Assembly (NCBI RefSeq): GCF_000003815.2
Contig: NC_049987.1
Location: 16,481,337-16,545,336 of the forward strand
Origin: Branchiostoma floridae
Taxonomy: Eukaryota > Chordata > Leptocardii > Amphioxiformes > Branchiostomatidae
Reading direction: 5' to 3'
Length of the DNA stretch: 64,000 nt
This document shows positions 29,325 through 40,473 of this stretch, one piece after another. The position numbers and the translations under genes were made by a program. The first letter of the stretch is position 1, and each line of letters begins with the position of its first letter. Under the pieces are notes generated by a model. It ran no database searches, was not told the DNA's origin, and saw only the letters and a list, made by a program, of their open reading frames with translations.

Positions 29325-32300
29325 TGTGTAAGAAAAGGAAATAATTGTATCCTTTGTACATGTCAAAGCAAAGTTATGTTTTCCACCTCAACGTCTTTCA
29401 CCAGGCATCCATTACCAACTTTTATCAAGGTGGCCAACCGTGATGAATATCAATCTTAAACTGGTAACATGACTACACAACATTGACTAGACAAAATGAA
29501 TTCCGGTTCTCAGGCTTTTTGAGTTAAGGAATTTGACAAGGAAACAACATGAAAACAGTGGTTTAGAAGAAGAAAATGAGTCTGTGAACTGTATCCCCTC
29601 GTGTTGAAGACCCTAGACAGTTTTCATGACATTGTATGTCTCCCAGGTCAGCATATATATGCATTGTTTTTCACAATTTTAGCAAATTTGCTTTAAAGAG
29701 TGTATGAAACCAAAGTACAACATTTTCATTTTGCATTCCATAACAATGATAGTATTATTACTGTTACATACACAATAGCACTTGCGCCCAATATAGACCT
29801 TTTTAATCTATGTAGTCTGACATCAAACTTCAGCTTTAGAAGCTGTCGTAGGTCATTGAAGTGGTGCTTGTCTTAGAATTACATTTTGTATGTCTGTCCC
29901 TAATAGTCACTATGTACTGTGGTACTGAGTTCCAGAGTTTTGTTGTGGTCTTCTCTTGTTATTGAACATTGCAACATTCAAATATAATTCTTCAGACTCT
30001 GAAATTTCGTCGCAAGGTAATCCAATTATGTCTGTCAATGACGTCACAGTAGCACACAACACCAATAAGAGTTCGGGGTCCTCACATGAAATACTCATTT
30101 TTTGTACATTTCTTGTTTTATCTTGTCTCAGTAATTATGAAAATATGGCTGATTATGCAGACATGACTGTACATCTACCAGACTGTTCCTTTGGCAGAAT
30201 TCCATTTTTATAATGAATTATACAAATGACTCACATTTACATCTTAAACTATGCATGGTAATGTACACCTTTAACTAACTAAGTAACACATGTCACACAT
30301 GGAATTAAAGTATCATTTGCCAAGGAATCATGGACTCGTCACATTAACTATACAAACCATTATGGAAAAAATATTGGAATCATAGATATATGAAGTTCTC
30401 AAATTCCAGAGCAAGCAACTTGAGGGCCAAAATTGACTTTAACCTTCATTTTCCCAAAACCTATCCACATACAATGTACTCTCTAATCACAATTAATACA
30501 AAGGTTCTTAAGTTTCATTGACAAACACACAAATGTTTTAAATGACATGGCCCACTCAGATGTAACCTGACCCTTATGTAGCCAGGGGCAACAGAAACCT
30601 TCCTCTGGAGTCAGTTCCGTTAACAACTAAAACCAAGCAGATGTAGTGTAACCGGTTAACCCCCCAATTACGACAAAAATCAACATTCTCTACCAGGTTC
30701 AAAGTCAATTACACCCAAAATCAAACCTGACTGTCTGGCCCCCACATCACACCAATCTACCAAATACCATCGCAATAGCACGCTGCGCACTGGAGATATA
30801 TCGCCGGAAACGTACCAAAACACACAAAACACGAACCTAAAAACTATACCAGCATTTTACGCAGGTACTGAGTATGTTTTGCATCTTTCCTAGAAGTGTA
30901 GCTCCACTTTGCTTTATTTTAAGCTCTTTTGCCATTTATCAATGCAATAACCTAAAAAAAGTACTAGTACGCACCACAACTTTGGCAAGGACTTGTAACA
31001 TCTTTTCAATTTTGACAAGTTGCGCACTATATTCGAGAAAATACGGTGAAATGCTGTTACTCATGAAAAGTATTACGAATGGTATGAAAATTAGAACCGC
31101 TAAAGGATAATGATTTTAAAGTTCTAAATACAGTATAATACCGTTTAATCCGCAATGGGCTTACTGCTACTGTAACTCGACCATACCTACCAGTCTTACA
31201 AGTATCCTATATGGTTTACCAGCCATGTCAGCCATTGATTCTATAAATTGTGGAATCAAGCATACCTTATTAAGTTACGTGCAGTCCGGTACTTTTAGAA
31301 CAAAGACTGTTCTATTGGCCTCTCTCAATTGCTGTGTTCGTCTATCGAACTGACAAGGACTGCGTCTTAGAACAATGGGTTGATCTCCCAAGCTTCCTAA
31401 TAATAACGGTAAGGCAAATATCATTATGGATGATGATAACAATATAGGGCTATATGTCATTGGGAAGCAAAGCTTGCAAATTGTTTAATACCCTTTAGTT
31501 GTTGATTTGATTATATGGATGTCATACACACTTCGGCCGTTTCCAAAAAGAAGAAGTTTTAACCATAGTATAAGGGAAAAGCAAATTGAGCAAAGATATG
31601 CGGTAGGTTGAAAAAAGATACATAAAACATATATTGATATCATAGAAATGCCAAATTAAATATCAATTTCAAGGTCAAAGAAGGTGAAAGAAAAAATGAG
31701 TAATCATCTATTGTCGTGGTAACTATGATACTTTGTGTAATGAAGGCAAATTGTTTTTTGGGGGGGGGCAAACTTTTCTATTTTCATTATATTAATCATC
31801 ATCTTACAATAATGAGTCAGAATGGTACTTACTTGGTTTGACATGGGCAGGGGAAATTTTGTCACTTACTTCAGAACCTACTCTCCAAGCAGAGGTTAGG
31901 CTCCGGCTGTTTTGTAAGGGTTTTTTTCTAGTCCTTTTCATCGGGCTTTCTATTTTGTCATTTTTCTTGAAGTATGCCAGCCAGGTTTTGACACAGCAAG
32001 ATAAAATAAAAACATAGAGAGCCCGATAAAAACGACTAAAAATCGTTAAAAAACCGCCGGAGCCTAACCTCTGCTTGGAGAGTAGTCAGAACCCACCAAT
32101 ATAATCAGCACCAATAACATCACTTCAAATTGCAATAAACCAGATTTTCAATTATATGAAGCACAATGCCGATGAGTACTAAAACAACAAACACATGATT
32201 GAGGGAAAACTGGGATTTTTTTTCTTTACTGTAACCCACTTACAGACCCAGCCCTGTTGTCCGTGCCAAATAAAGGATCATAATATAACACGTATTGTTA

Positions 32301-32390
32301 GGAAATTAGTCAGACAAGTTATCCAATGATAACAAGTTGTCCAATTAATTCACATATCTAATAAAAAAAATAGATAGATAAAAGACTTAC
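29325..32390 (-). other. Probable 5' UTR intron of the LRR-Ig gene
   Basis: On the minus strand a donor gtaagtc lies at 32390-32384 and an acceptor ccttttcttacacag ends just before the aaaATG. The interval holds the foldback MITE at 31871-32094 and otherwise AT-rich sequence. I see no exon in 29330-31870; short open frames there lack codon bias or domain signals. Confidence 0.5.
31871..32094. mobile_element. Foldback MITE with 9-bp target duplication (copy 2)
   Basis: Element 31880-32085 has ends ctctccaagcagaggttagg and cctaacctctgcttggagag, with inner cgggctttctat / atagagagcccg arms. Flanks tcagaacct (31871-31879) and tcagaaccc (32086-32094) are a 9-bp duplication with one change. It belongs to the family of 19835-20047. 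A degraded end also occurs near 34791 (ctctccaagcagatgttggg). Confidence 0.8.
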
Positions 32391-32545
32391 CCAGAAACAG
32401 TGTCCTTAGAACTGTCCAGGCAAAATCACCTTAACTCTGAGTCAGCTCACTTGGTCTTAGACAATTCCAAAGCACATTCGTAGAAAACCTGCAGGAAGTC
32501 TCAGTTGTAGCTGTTACAGTACAAAATGTAGTTCCCACTGTAACT
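32391..32545 (-). other. Candidate 5' UTR exon of the LRR-Ig gene
   Basis: Minus-strand sequence ending ctgtttctgg|gtaagtc provides a good donor, and a TATA-like tract lies about 20-30 bp upstream of the assumed start. It has no in-frame ATG continuity with the coding exon, so it would be untranslated. The 5' boundary is a guess. Confidence 0.35.
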
Positions 32546-32561
32546 AAACATTGAGTCTCGT

Positions 32562-32577
32562 ACTATATATATATATG
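32562..32577 (-). promoter_or_regulatory. TATA-like tract upstream of the LRR-Ig gene
   Basis: acatatatatatatagta on the minus strand lies just upstream of the candidate 5' UTR exon. A TA dinucleotide run alone could be a microsatellite, so the promoter call is weak. Confidence 0.3.
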
Positions 32578-33414
32578 TACACAGCTGGTTCTCCCTCAAG
32601 CATAGATAATTGGATTGATTTCGGCCAAGGATTCTCCTTTGTCTAGGCTCTAATATGTTTGGAACAGATGAAAGTCAAGTTTCGTGATGAAAACATTCCA
32701 ATTGAAGCTACGTAAGATGAAAATAGCAGTTGCCAAGGAACAACAGGGGCTTTTCGTTACAGTATAATTCCATGAAACTTTGTAACTATTCTTTTGCTTA
32801 CTGGAAATAATCCCGATTTGCAAGAAAGGGAACAGTTTGTAAAATCAATATCCATACATCAGCTTCCCTTTGTAGTTTCTGGTTGACTTTTTTGGCTCTG
32901 ATAAACAAGCCCGTTTCCATGATTAAATTTTGATATTTTGATCCGGCAGCAGGAAAGCTAGCTCAGCAATTTGAAGTAGAATTTTTAAGTAAAGGACCAA
33001 AGAAAAACAAAACGATAATATGATTTGGTACAGAAGAGGAAACACAGTTTACATCATGTGCTTGGAATCAGAAATTGTCTTCATGTAGTGTCCTTAATAT
33101 GATATTACGTTCTTTCTTGTCTCTGAAAGATCTGCACGTCATGCACGTGTCAATCACTGAATTCAGTGGCAATAAGTCTAACACATTAACTACACACAGA
33201 TTATCAGTTATCAAAAATGTTATCAAAAGTATTTGGATGCAGAGAATATGGTTTAATGAACACTAGATCTATTATCTTTGTTACTTCATCAGGAGGTAGT
33301 TTGTACTGTTTTAGAAGAAGATATAACACTAATCCAGTATCCAGTTTGTGAACTGTTCTAAATGACACTCTTAATCACAAATGGTAGCTTTTTTTAAACA
33401 AAGTCTAAAAGATC

Positions 33415-33600
33415 CAAACCCTTTTTGAGCCTTTCGTGACTTCCCCATTCACGAAAAGACAAAAATTTGGCAATTTGGCGGTCGTTTTAGCCACTTTTCA
33501 GGACGCGGCCAGGAGCGGTACTGCAGCTTGGGCTCTCATAGGGTATGCAATCCCGACTTGTAAAATGTGAAAATGATCAGGGACGTATGCTTTAAGCCTT
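33415..33600 (-). repeat. Dispersed repeat, cataccctatg family (copy 2, reversed)
   Basis: ggtcgttttagccacttttc, ggacgcggccaggagcggta and catagggtatgcaatcccga are the reverse complement of the start of the copies at 26440 and 35138. Bases 32600-33410 to its left show no supportable feature. Confidence 0.65.
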
Positions 33601-33998
33601 CGAATAGGTCCACACATCTTAACACGCATCTGAAATGACGTTTCAGATGGTAGTTTACAATAGAAGGTTCGGTTTTAGCATCCTCCTAACGCCCGGTCCC
33701 CAACGGCACTACCTTATGGGGCCCTGCTGTCCCAGGGCCTACCTACGGGTATTATGATTGTCGCCACAAACAAGCTGTCAACCAATCAGAGAACAGGCCT
33801 TCCTTGGGCTTCATTTTGTCGGAAGCTGTCTCGCAAAGGCCGCTGGGAAGCTATCAGCCAATCATGTTACGTATTACCATGACTTTGTTTGCTCACCATG
33901 CCAACGCCCGATCCCCAACGGCTGACTGCCCATATAAGGGCAAGCTCATTAATATGTAATAAGTAGGGCGGGTAATACCGCCGGCAAAAGGGAAGGAA

Positions 33999-34040
33999 AG
34001 CAGAGTACCGTCAGGAATAAATGACTGACGGTACTCTGCT
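33999..34040. repeat. Perfect 16-bp hairpin
   Basis: agcagagtaccgtcag (33999-34014) and ctgacggtactctgct (34025-34040) are exact reverse complements around the 10-base loop gaataaatga. It stands alone between a ccccaacgg-rich stretch (33690-33930) and the element at 34078. Confidence 0.85.
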
Positions 34041-34077
34041 GTAGGAGAATGGGTTTTAGGCACTACGCGAGGAGCCC

Positions 34078-35013
34078 CTGTAACACCATGTCCGCCCGTC
34101 GAAGCGCCCCCTACATTCATGTATATAGTATATCTTGTACGTAATGAGCAGGTGATGGTTATATGTGGACATCACCCGCGTTCTCCTAATAACACTTTTG
34201 GCCTTTCATTCAACACTTCATCTAGGTATCTGGGGTAAGCGTTTGTCGGAGATGTCCGCTCGTCATTCAGAAAACATTACGACCTTTCTCCTGAACATCT
34301 GCTTGGATGCTTGGATACCTTCTGGCATTTGCTATGACAACTTTGGTCTTTTACTTGACTTTTACTTGTGTCAAGTATTCACAATGTCTTTGTCAATTTG
34401 ATATCGTTCTTTCCGTGTTAAAGTCTTTGCAGTACGATTTTGTGACTGTTACTAGGACAGACATGAGAAGGGGTTGTAGTGCCGGTCGTGTGGCAGATAA
34501 AAACGCAAAAGGAAAGTGCAAAGGAGACTCGACTTCAGGTGTGTTTGTAAGACGCATAGGAGGAAGGTCAACGCCGGGGGTAGTGTGTGCCTGAAAAAGT
34601 GTCACGTCTGGGGCGAATTTTTCGCCACACGACCGGTACCACAATTTTTCTCTTGCCTTTCCAAATATAGATCAACAGACTAGTCTCCAAGACATAAACA
34701 GACATAAACACAGAAACAACGTTGTTAGATATGCTCAACTAAAATGTCAACTAAAATAAAAGGCAAAAGTTGTCATAACAATTTGGATAGACTCTCCAAG
34801 CAGATGTTGGGGTTAAAGATCGTAAGGTTTTCAGAGTGAGGACCGGGCTTCTTGGATAGTCCCATTGTACCATATAAGCAGAAGGACATTTCAGTAAAAG
34901 GCTGTAGTTGTTAAAGGCAAACTGATGATGTCCATCTATTCTAATTCCAATATATACGTACAAGATATTGCGGTATGCGTAAATGTAGGCGGCGCTTCGA
35001 AGGGCAGACATGG
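34078..35013. mobile_element. Composite DNA transposon with about 90-bp inverted ends
   Basis: Left end aacaccatgtccgcccgtcg with aagcgccccctacattcatg and tatcttgtacgta; right end in reverse tacgtacaagatattgcgg, ggcggcgcttcgaagggcag and acatggtgtt. Inside are a block shared with 36745-37060 (cttttggccttt, tttacttgacttttacttgt) and a nested palindrome at 34478-34646 with ends ttgtagtgccggtcgtg / cacgaccggtaccacaa. No transposase is seen, so it is non-autonomous. Confidence 0.6.
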
Positions 35014-35137
35014 TGTTTCAGATGCTCTTCGTGCGACGCTTAAAAAACTATCCTTTTCATTACAACTGTTGTCTTAAATGTCATTCTAAATCCGTGTTGA
35101 TATATCTGGACCTATCTGAGAAAGTTTTCACAGGCTT

Positions 35138-35562
35138 TAATCATACGTTCATGTTCGTTTTCACATTTATAAGTTGGGACTACATACCCTATGAGATCCC
35201 AAGCTGCAGTACCGCTCCCGGCCGCGACCTGAAAAGTTGCTTAAACGACCGTCAAATTGCCGAATTTTCGTATTTTCAGGAATGGGGAAATGGAGAAAGG
35301 CTCGCAAAGGGGTTTGAAATTTTGCGGCTTATTTGACTTTATCTTCCAAAATATGATCATTTAAGATATGAAATAGCAATATCTAAGATATTTCACCATT
35401 AAGATAATAGAATATTAGGTCAGAAACGACACGTTTCCCCAAACGAGTAGACGTGATCGAGTGCATGTCCTGTACATTTTGGCTACCACGTCCAAATTTC
35501 AATTCTATTTTGGGAAACCTGTACAAGACAACGTCGAAGATCAATAAATTCGATTATATTGC
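35138..35562 (+). repeat. Dispersed repeat, cataccctatg family (copy 3)
   Basis: Matches 26440-26870 in order and orientation through gttcatgttcgttttcacat, ctacataccctatgagatcc, gcagtaccgctcccggccgc, gaaaggctcgcaaaggggtt and gggaaacctgtacaagacaa. Bases 35565-36285 to its right hold nothing I can identify. Confidence 0.7.
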
Positions 35563-36290
35563 TGTTTCTATCAATAAACCTTTTTATTTCGAAATGTTGT
35601 AAGCTGTGTAGATCATTTGTGAATGCAATATAACATTGAGCGCAAGGGGGAGCCGTTCGATGGGCCCTGGGCTGAAAGAACAAGACTTGTTATCACATTA
35701 CAACGTACCTCAGAATGAAGGAACATTGATTACGGATTTGGTGCGTATTATATAAAATCCATTCAGGGAGGTCTTCTGTGCTGCCGAACTTGGAATGATG
35801 AAGGTGGAATAAGAGATTTGAAAAAAAAATATGTAGGAGAATTTTTACCAAAGCAGGAGCTCAGAATGAAGGGAACACATAAATGTAAATATGGCATGAT
35901 AAGAGAGCCTTCTTCCACATTTCCAATAACTGTTAAATGTATGTAGATAATTACAATAGAATGTTTATGGCAAATAATAGTAATAATGTTATACTATGTG
36001 ACGGAAACGTAACTGAGAATCCAGTTAATGAATTCAACGTTATCATTATCTTGATTTATCGATATTATATGCTCTGCTTAAAGCTGCTATTTGTCATCAC
36101 ATAAAGTTAGATGTATTTTATGTAAGAAACATATTTGCATATTAAGATGCCTTGGGGAATCTTGATTGACTGTTGCTATTAAGATGTCAAATTTCTGTTG
36201 TTCATGTTGTTCAATAAACCACGAGTAAAACTCTCCAAGTCCTATTTCCTATATGTCAAGAAATATGGAAGTTATGGATATATATGTAGA

Positions 36291-36743
36291 CTAGGAGTGG
36301 GTACCGGTACAGAAAATTCAGGTTCAGGTCCGGTTCAGGTCCAGAGGATCAGGTCCAGGTTTGGACCTGAACCTGATTCAGTAAGTGAAAGCAAGTGAAT
36401 CGACCATACTCAAAACAATGGTCCATTTCGCTACAAAGGGTATGTTTTGTGGAGTATTTAACTCCCACTGGCGTTCTAAAATCCGGCAAGACTAACTGCC
36501 CCTGTATGATTGACTAGGAAACTTTGTAGAAATGACTATAAACTCTATTATACTCCGCTATTGTCAGTTTCTTCGACTGGTAAGCCCCAAAACGCATGAA
36601 TTTATGATCATATAATCCGTTTATTTTTAAGAGGTCCAACATCCGCGGTCTACCTATTTTTTTTTCAGGTCCGGTTTTTCCGGACCGGTACAATAAGAAA
36701 AACCGGTTTTGTACCGGCACACCGTACGGTACCCAGCCCTAAT
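36291..36743. mobile_element. TIR element with gtgggtaccgg ends
   Basis: taggagtgggtaccggtac on the left and cgtacggtacccagccctaa on the right are inverted ends. Close to the left end is a caggtccggttcaggtccag run that reads in both directions. Partial copies occur at 40594-40660, 62340-62395 and 63495-63560 (gtacccaccctagtctag). Confidence 0.6.
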
Positions 36744-36744
36744 G

Positions 36745-37170
36745 TGGACATCAACACTTTTGGCCATTTACTCAACAGTTTATCTACTTATCTGGGGCAA
36801 GGGTCTGTCAGAGTAGTTCGCTCGTCACCCAGAAAACCTTACGAGCTTTCTCCATAACATCTGCTTGGAGACCTTACACAATTGGCTATGGCAACTTTGG
36901 TCTTTTACTTGACTTTTACTTGTGTCCGTTTGCATAGTCACTATATCTACTTGTTAATTTGATAACGTTGTTTCCGTATTAAAGTCTTTTTTTGTGACAG
37001 TCACTGTTAATCTATACTAAGACAGGAAAGAGGTTGTGGTTGTAGTGCCGGTCGTGCAGCGGTTCCAAACGCCACGGCTTTCATAAAAGTTGTCCCGGAC
37101 GACACATGTTCAGGCACACACTTCCTACGACCTTCCTTTTACCTGTCTCTTCTACAAACACACCTGACCA
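36745..37170 (+). repeat. Second copy of the 34159-34550 block
   Basis: acacttttggccatttactc, catctgcttgga, caactttggtcttttacttg and ttgtagtgccggtcgtgc follow the order of 34190-34500. The right palindrome half is only partly kept (ccttccttttacc, ctacaaacacacctg). Confidence 0.65.
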
Positions 37171-38946
37171 TTTCCTATACCAACGGCATGCAGTCTAACA
37201 AAGTATCTCCTTGTATACCCTGTTTCATTATACTCTGACACCCCTTCTCAAAGTCAATTTCATACTTATTTGAATTTTCATAAATCTACTCAAACATGAC
37301 CTTTATGTGTCTTTGTTATACTCAGAATTGTGATCCATTGTTCATGAAGAGTTGTAGAATTTTACATATCTTCATGAGTGATCAATTGTCCTGTTCTTAC
37401 TAGCTTTGTCCGCAAATGTCTGGCATACTGGTAGCTCACACAAATAGCTTCAATGATGATGTCATATAGACAGACACACACCACAAACCACAGAAATAAA
37501 GACACATATCTTTATTTTATCCATTTTAGAAACACCATGCAAAAGCACACATATTTACATGCATAGATATTATATATTGAGGTAATGGTGGTAAAAAAGC
37601 TTGCTGTGATGTTAATAATTCTTAAGGCCACACTTATTCAATTAGTTGTTTCTTACGTTTGAACAACTCGATAAGATATTCCCAACCAGAGAAAAAGAGC
37701 ACTACAACGGTGTTACACATACTAAATTCTCTTCTTTAACTGGGCAATGCAAAAGACAGTCTCTTTAACCTCCATGTACATTGTATGATGCTGGTTTTTC
37801 TCTTGAAAAAAAAAAAAAAAAACAAATAAAGAATACGAGTGGCCTTAAATTATTTCAAGAGTAGTATTTTGCAAACCCAACAAGGGGTTTATGTCTGGCA
37901 ATTGAAAATCCAGAGTAAAGCAAGAAGTTGAACTAAGGTGTGTCTGGGAGAAAATGCTTCTTCTCTATTGAAGAGTTGCATATACACGTCATGTAACATG
38001 CAGTTGGCTGCTTATAACATATTGTGTTGAATTTATCATTTCATGAAATACAAATGGTAACATTGATTTTTTTTATTGACAATTTTCTGACCTGTATTGC
38101 CGAGAAGTTAATAATTTTCTCTGTAAATGAATAGTATGCAATATTTCTCATAGCAATTAATATTAAGGCATTTAATGCAATTCAACATTTCTCTTTGACA
38201 TTTTTGTTTAACAATTGCAAAGACATATCTTGATTAAAGAAACAAATTTTGCTTCATTGAGAAATATAATTTTGTATATTTTCCTTCAAAATATTTGCAG
38301 CAAGTAAAAGTCTTCAATTGGCTTGTGAATACAAATAGCAAACATATTGTATAGTTGATAATACTGTAAGTATAATGATATTGATAAACATACCATAAAA
38401 AGTGGCAAGTACTATACAAGCAGCCAAGATACCATAGATTATATAGGTAATAAACCATATAACAGGTTGAAAAATATCTACTTTGAATTCAAAGAACTCA
38501 AACTGTAATTTTGATATAATAATTTGTATGCAAGTGTAATAAGATGGCAGCTACATTAAATATGGAATTGAATAAAGATAAACAACTTCCAAGACACCAT
38601 AAAGATGATAATGTAAACATATTCAAGATACACTCTTCAAAGTGTTGAACACTCTAACAAACGGCATGCAAAAAAGGAATTTATGAAATAGTAAAAATTT
38701 TTAAAGAGATGTCACAAGTCTTAATCTTATTGAGAGATTTTGCATATTAATTAACTCAGTCTTGAGCACTTCAAATGTTATCCTGATATTCTGACACATT
38801 CAGTTCATCATATGATTGTTATGCATTTGTCGCATTGATAAGATTAAAGCCAAAATCAGGAAAGGCACTTTTTGTGGATTCCTTCATTGGTCGCAGTGGT
38901 TGTCCTGCTGTCAGTCGCCATTCTTCACCTCAGGTCAGACGGACGA
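37171..38946 (-). other. 3' UTR / intergenic region downstream of gene B
   Basis: AT-rich DNA with a poly-A run at 37806-37822 and no supportable exon. Minus-strand AATAAA words occur at 38072-38077 and 37511-37516, either of which could end gene B's transcript. A long 3' UTR is plausible but unproven. Confidence 0.4.
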
Positions 38947-40473
38947 CTACTTCTTGGTGAGGGTGGAGACGTTGACCTCTGGGAGTGGGGAGGAGGTGCG
39001 ACTGCCGATGGGGGTCACCTGGGTGTGCCCCTTGTTCATGGGCGGCAGCACAGGGTGGGGGTTGATGGGCTTGTTGCCAGGACTGCGGTGTGGGGACACT
39101 AACGGGAAACAAAACCGTTATTTAGTTGTTGATTAAATCAAATAATATATGAATCTTTAGATAAAACAATCACAGATGGAAGACATGAAACAGATAGCAG
39201 ATTACCTGTTTCTTTATTCATATCTATTATATGAAGAATTTACTTACAATTGTATATTCTGTAGTAATATGTTCAAAATATATACTACTCTATGCCTTTT
39301 GTCATACCAAGTCATGTACATACTACATGTGCCATAAATAAACAGGGCTCCTTCCCAGACGTGTTGCCAAAATCAGAAATGGTCTAATACATAAAGGGGT
39401 ACAAGATGGAAAGTTTTGCTATGATAAAATTCACAATTAGAAATGGTCTAATATATAAAAGGGTACAAGATGGAAAGTTTTGCTATGATAACATTCACAA
39501 TGCTAAGGTAACACTTTGACATCAAGTTTTTATTTGTTACCTGGTTAGGGAGCATGGATAAGGTTAAAGTCTGACTGTACAGAAACATTATTGACTGACC
39601 CCTACCAGGAGGAAGGGCCTCGTTGCTGTCCTTCACGTTTGCATAGGAGGGGTTGGTGGACCCAAGGCCGGATTCCGCATCGATACCGCCGCGAGAAGAC
39701 GATGGTGACGGCTTCAGGGGAACATCGTCATTGGAAACCTTGTTCCTCACGTGGGCAACTTCTGCAGGTGTGCATTGATCATACAAAGAGTTATTCTCAT
39801 TGGTTTCAGAACTAAGTTACATTATCTTGATGTGGCATTATACGATGTAATATTCACCTTGCACCAATGATGATTTCAGCATATAACAATAAACTTTGAA
39901 GAGCATCAATGAATGCAAAATTTCTATTATCAGAATAACATGATATGTGTTTGACTGCATTTGATATTTTTATCCTTTAGTTAATTTAAAAGTAAAAAAG
40001 AATCTTCAACTTATGGTGGTCAATAGATGCAAACATTCCAAAATTATGTTCAAGTTCTTGAGTAACTGATAGTGCTGTGCTATTTGATGTATATTCTAAA
40101 ATTGCAATGGCTTCAATATTTGTTGTCAATCAATAACAGTTGAAAAGAATGCAGTACAATGTATCTTATACTGTGCTACAAGTCTTATAAACTGGTCTTG
40201 CAAGTCCGAGTAGATTGTACCAGACGTCTAAATCTAAGAACATTGGAGACACTTATGCCTTCTGATATCAATAACATTATGATATAATCATTTGGCACGA
40301 ATAGGACTATGACCACAGGAACAATGTATAACACAAGGAGTTAAAATCCCTGACTTACGTTGTTGCCTCTTCTTGCTGTAGAAGAAGAATGCTGCAGCGG
40401 CGAGGATGATCAGCAGCAAGAGGACAACCACAACAACCACTGGGACAACAGGGAAGGCAGAGGGGGGAGCAGC
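38947..40473 (-). other. Gene B: transmembrane helix and cytoplasmic tail (3 exons)
   Basis: Exon 40473-40359 gives AAPPSAFP, a helix VVVVVVLLLLIILAAAAFFF and YSKKRQQ. Exon 39761-39606 gives VAHVRNKVSNDDVPLKPSP and STNPSYANVKDSNE, which contains NPSY, an NPxY-type endocytosis/PTB motif. Exon 39098-38947 gives SPHRSPGNKPINPHPVLPP, GHTQVTPIGSRTSSPLPEVN and ends LTKK. Compared with A the TM is richer in Val/Leu, and the tails share GHTQ and SR-x-SS-x-PEV. Confidence 0.83.

Noticed and set aside
29910..30213. Opposing open frames inside the LRR-Ig 5' intron
   Set aside because: Short, no codon bias, no domain and no splice-consistent neighbours; at most a decayed repeat.
38930..39112. Frames on both strands at the 3' end of gene B
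   Set aside because: They are shadows of the GC-rich last coding exon 39098-38947; only the minus frame that joins the previous exon in phase and ends in LTKK is used.
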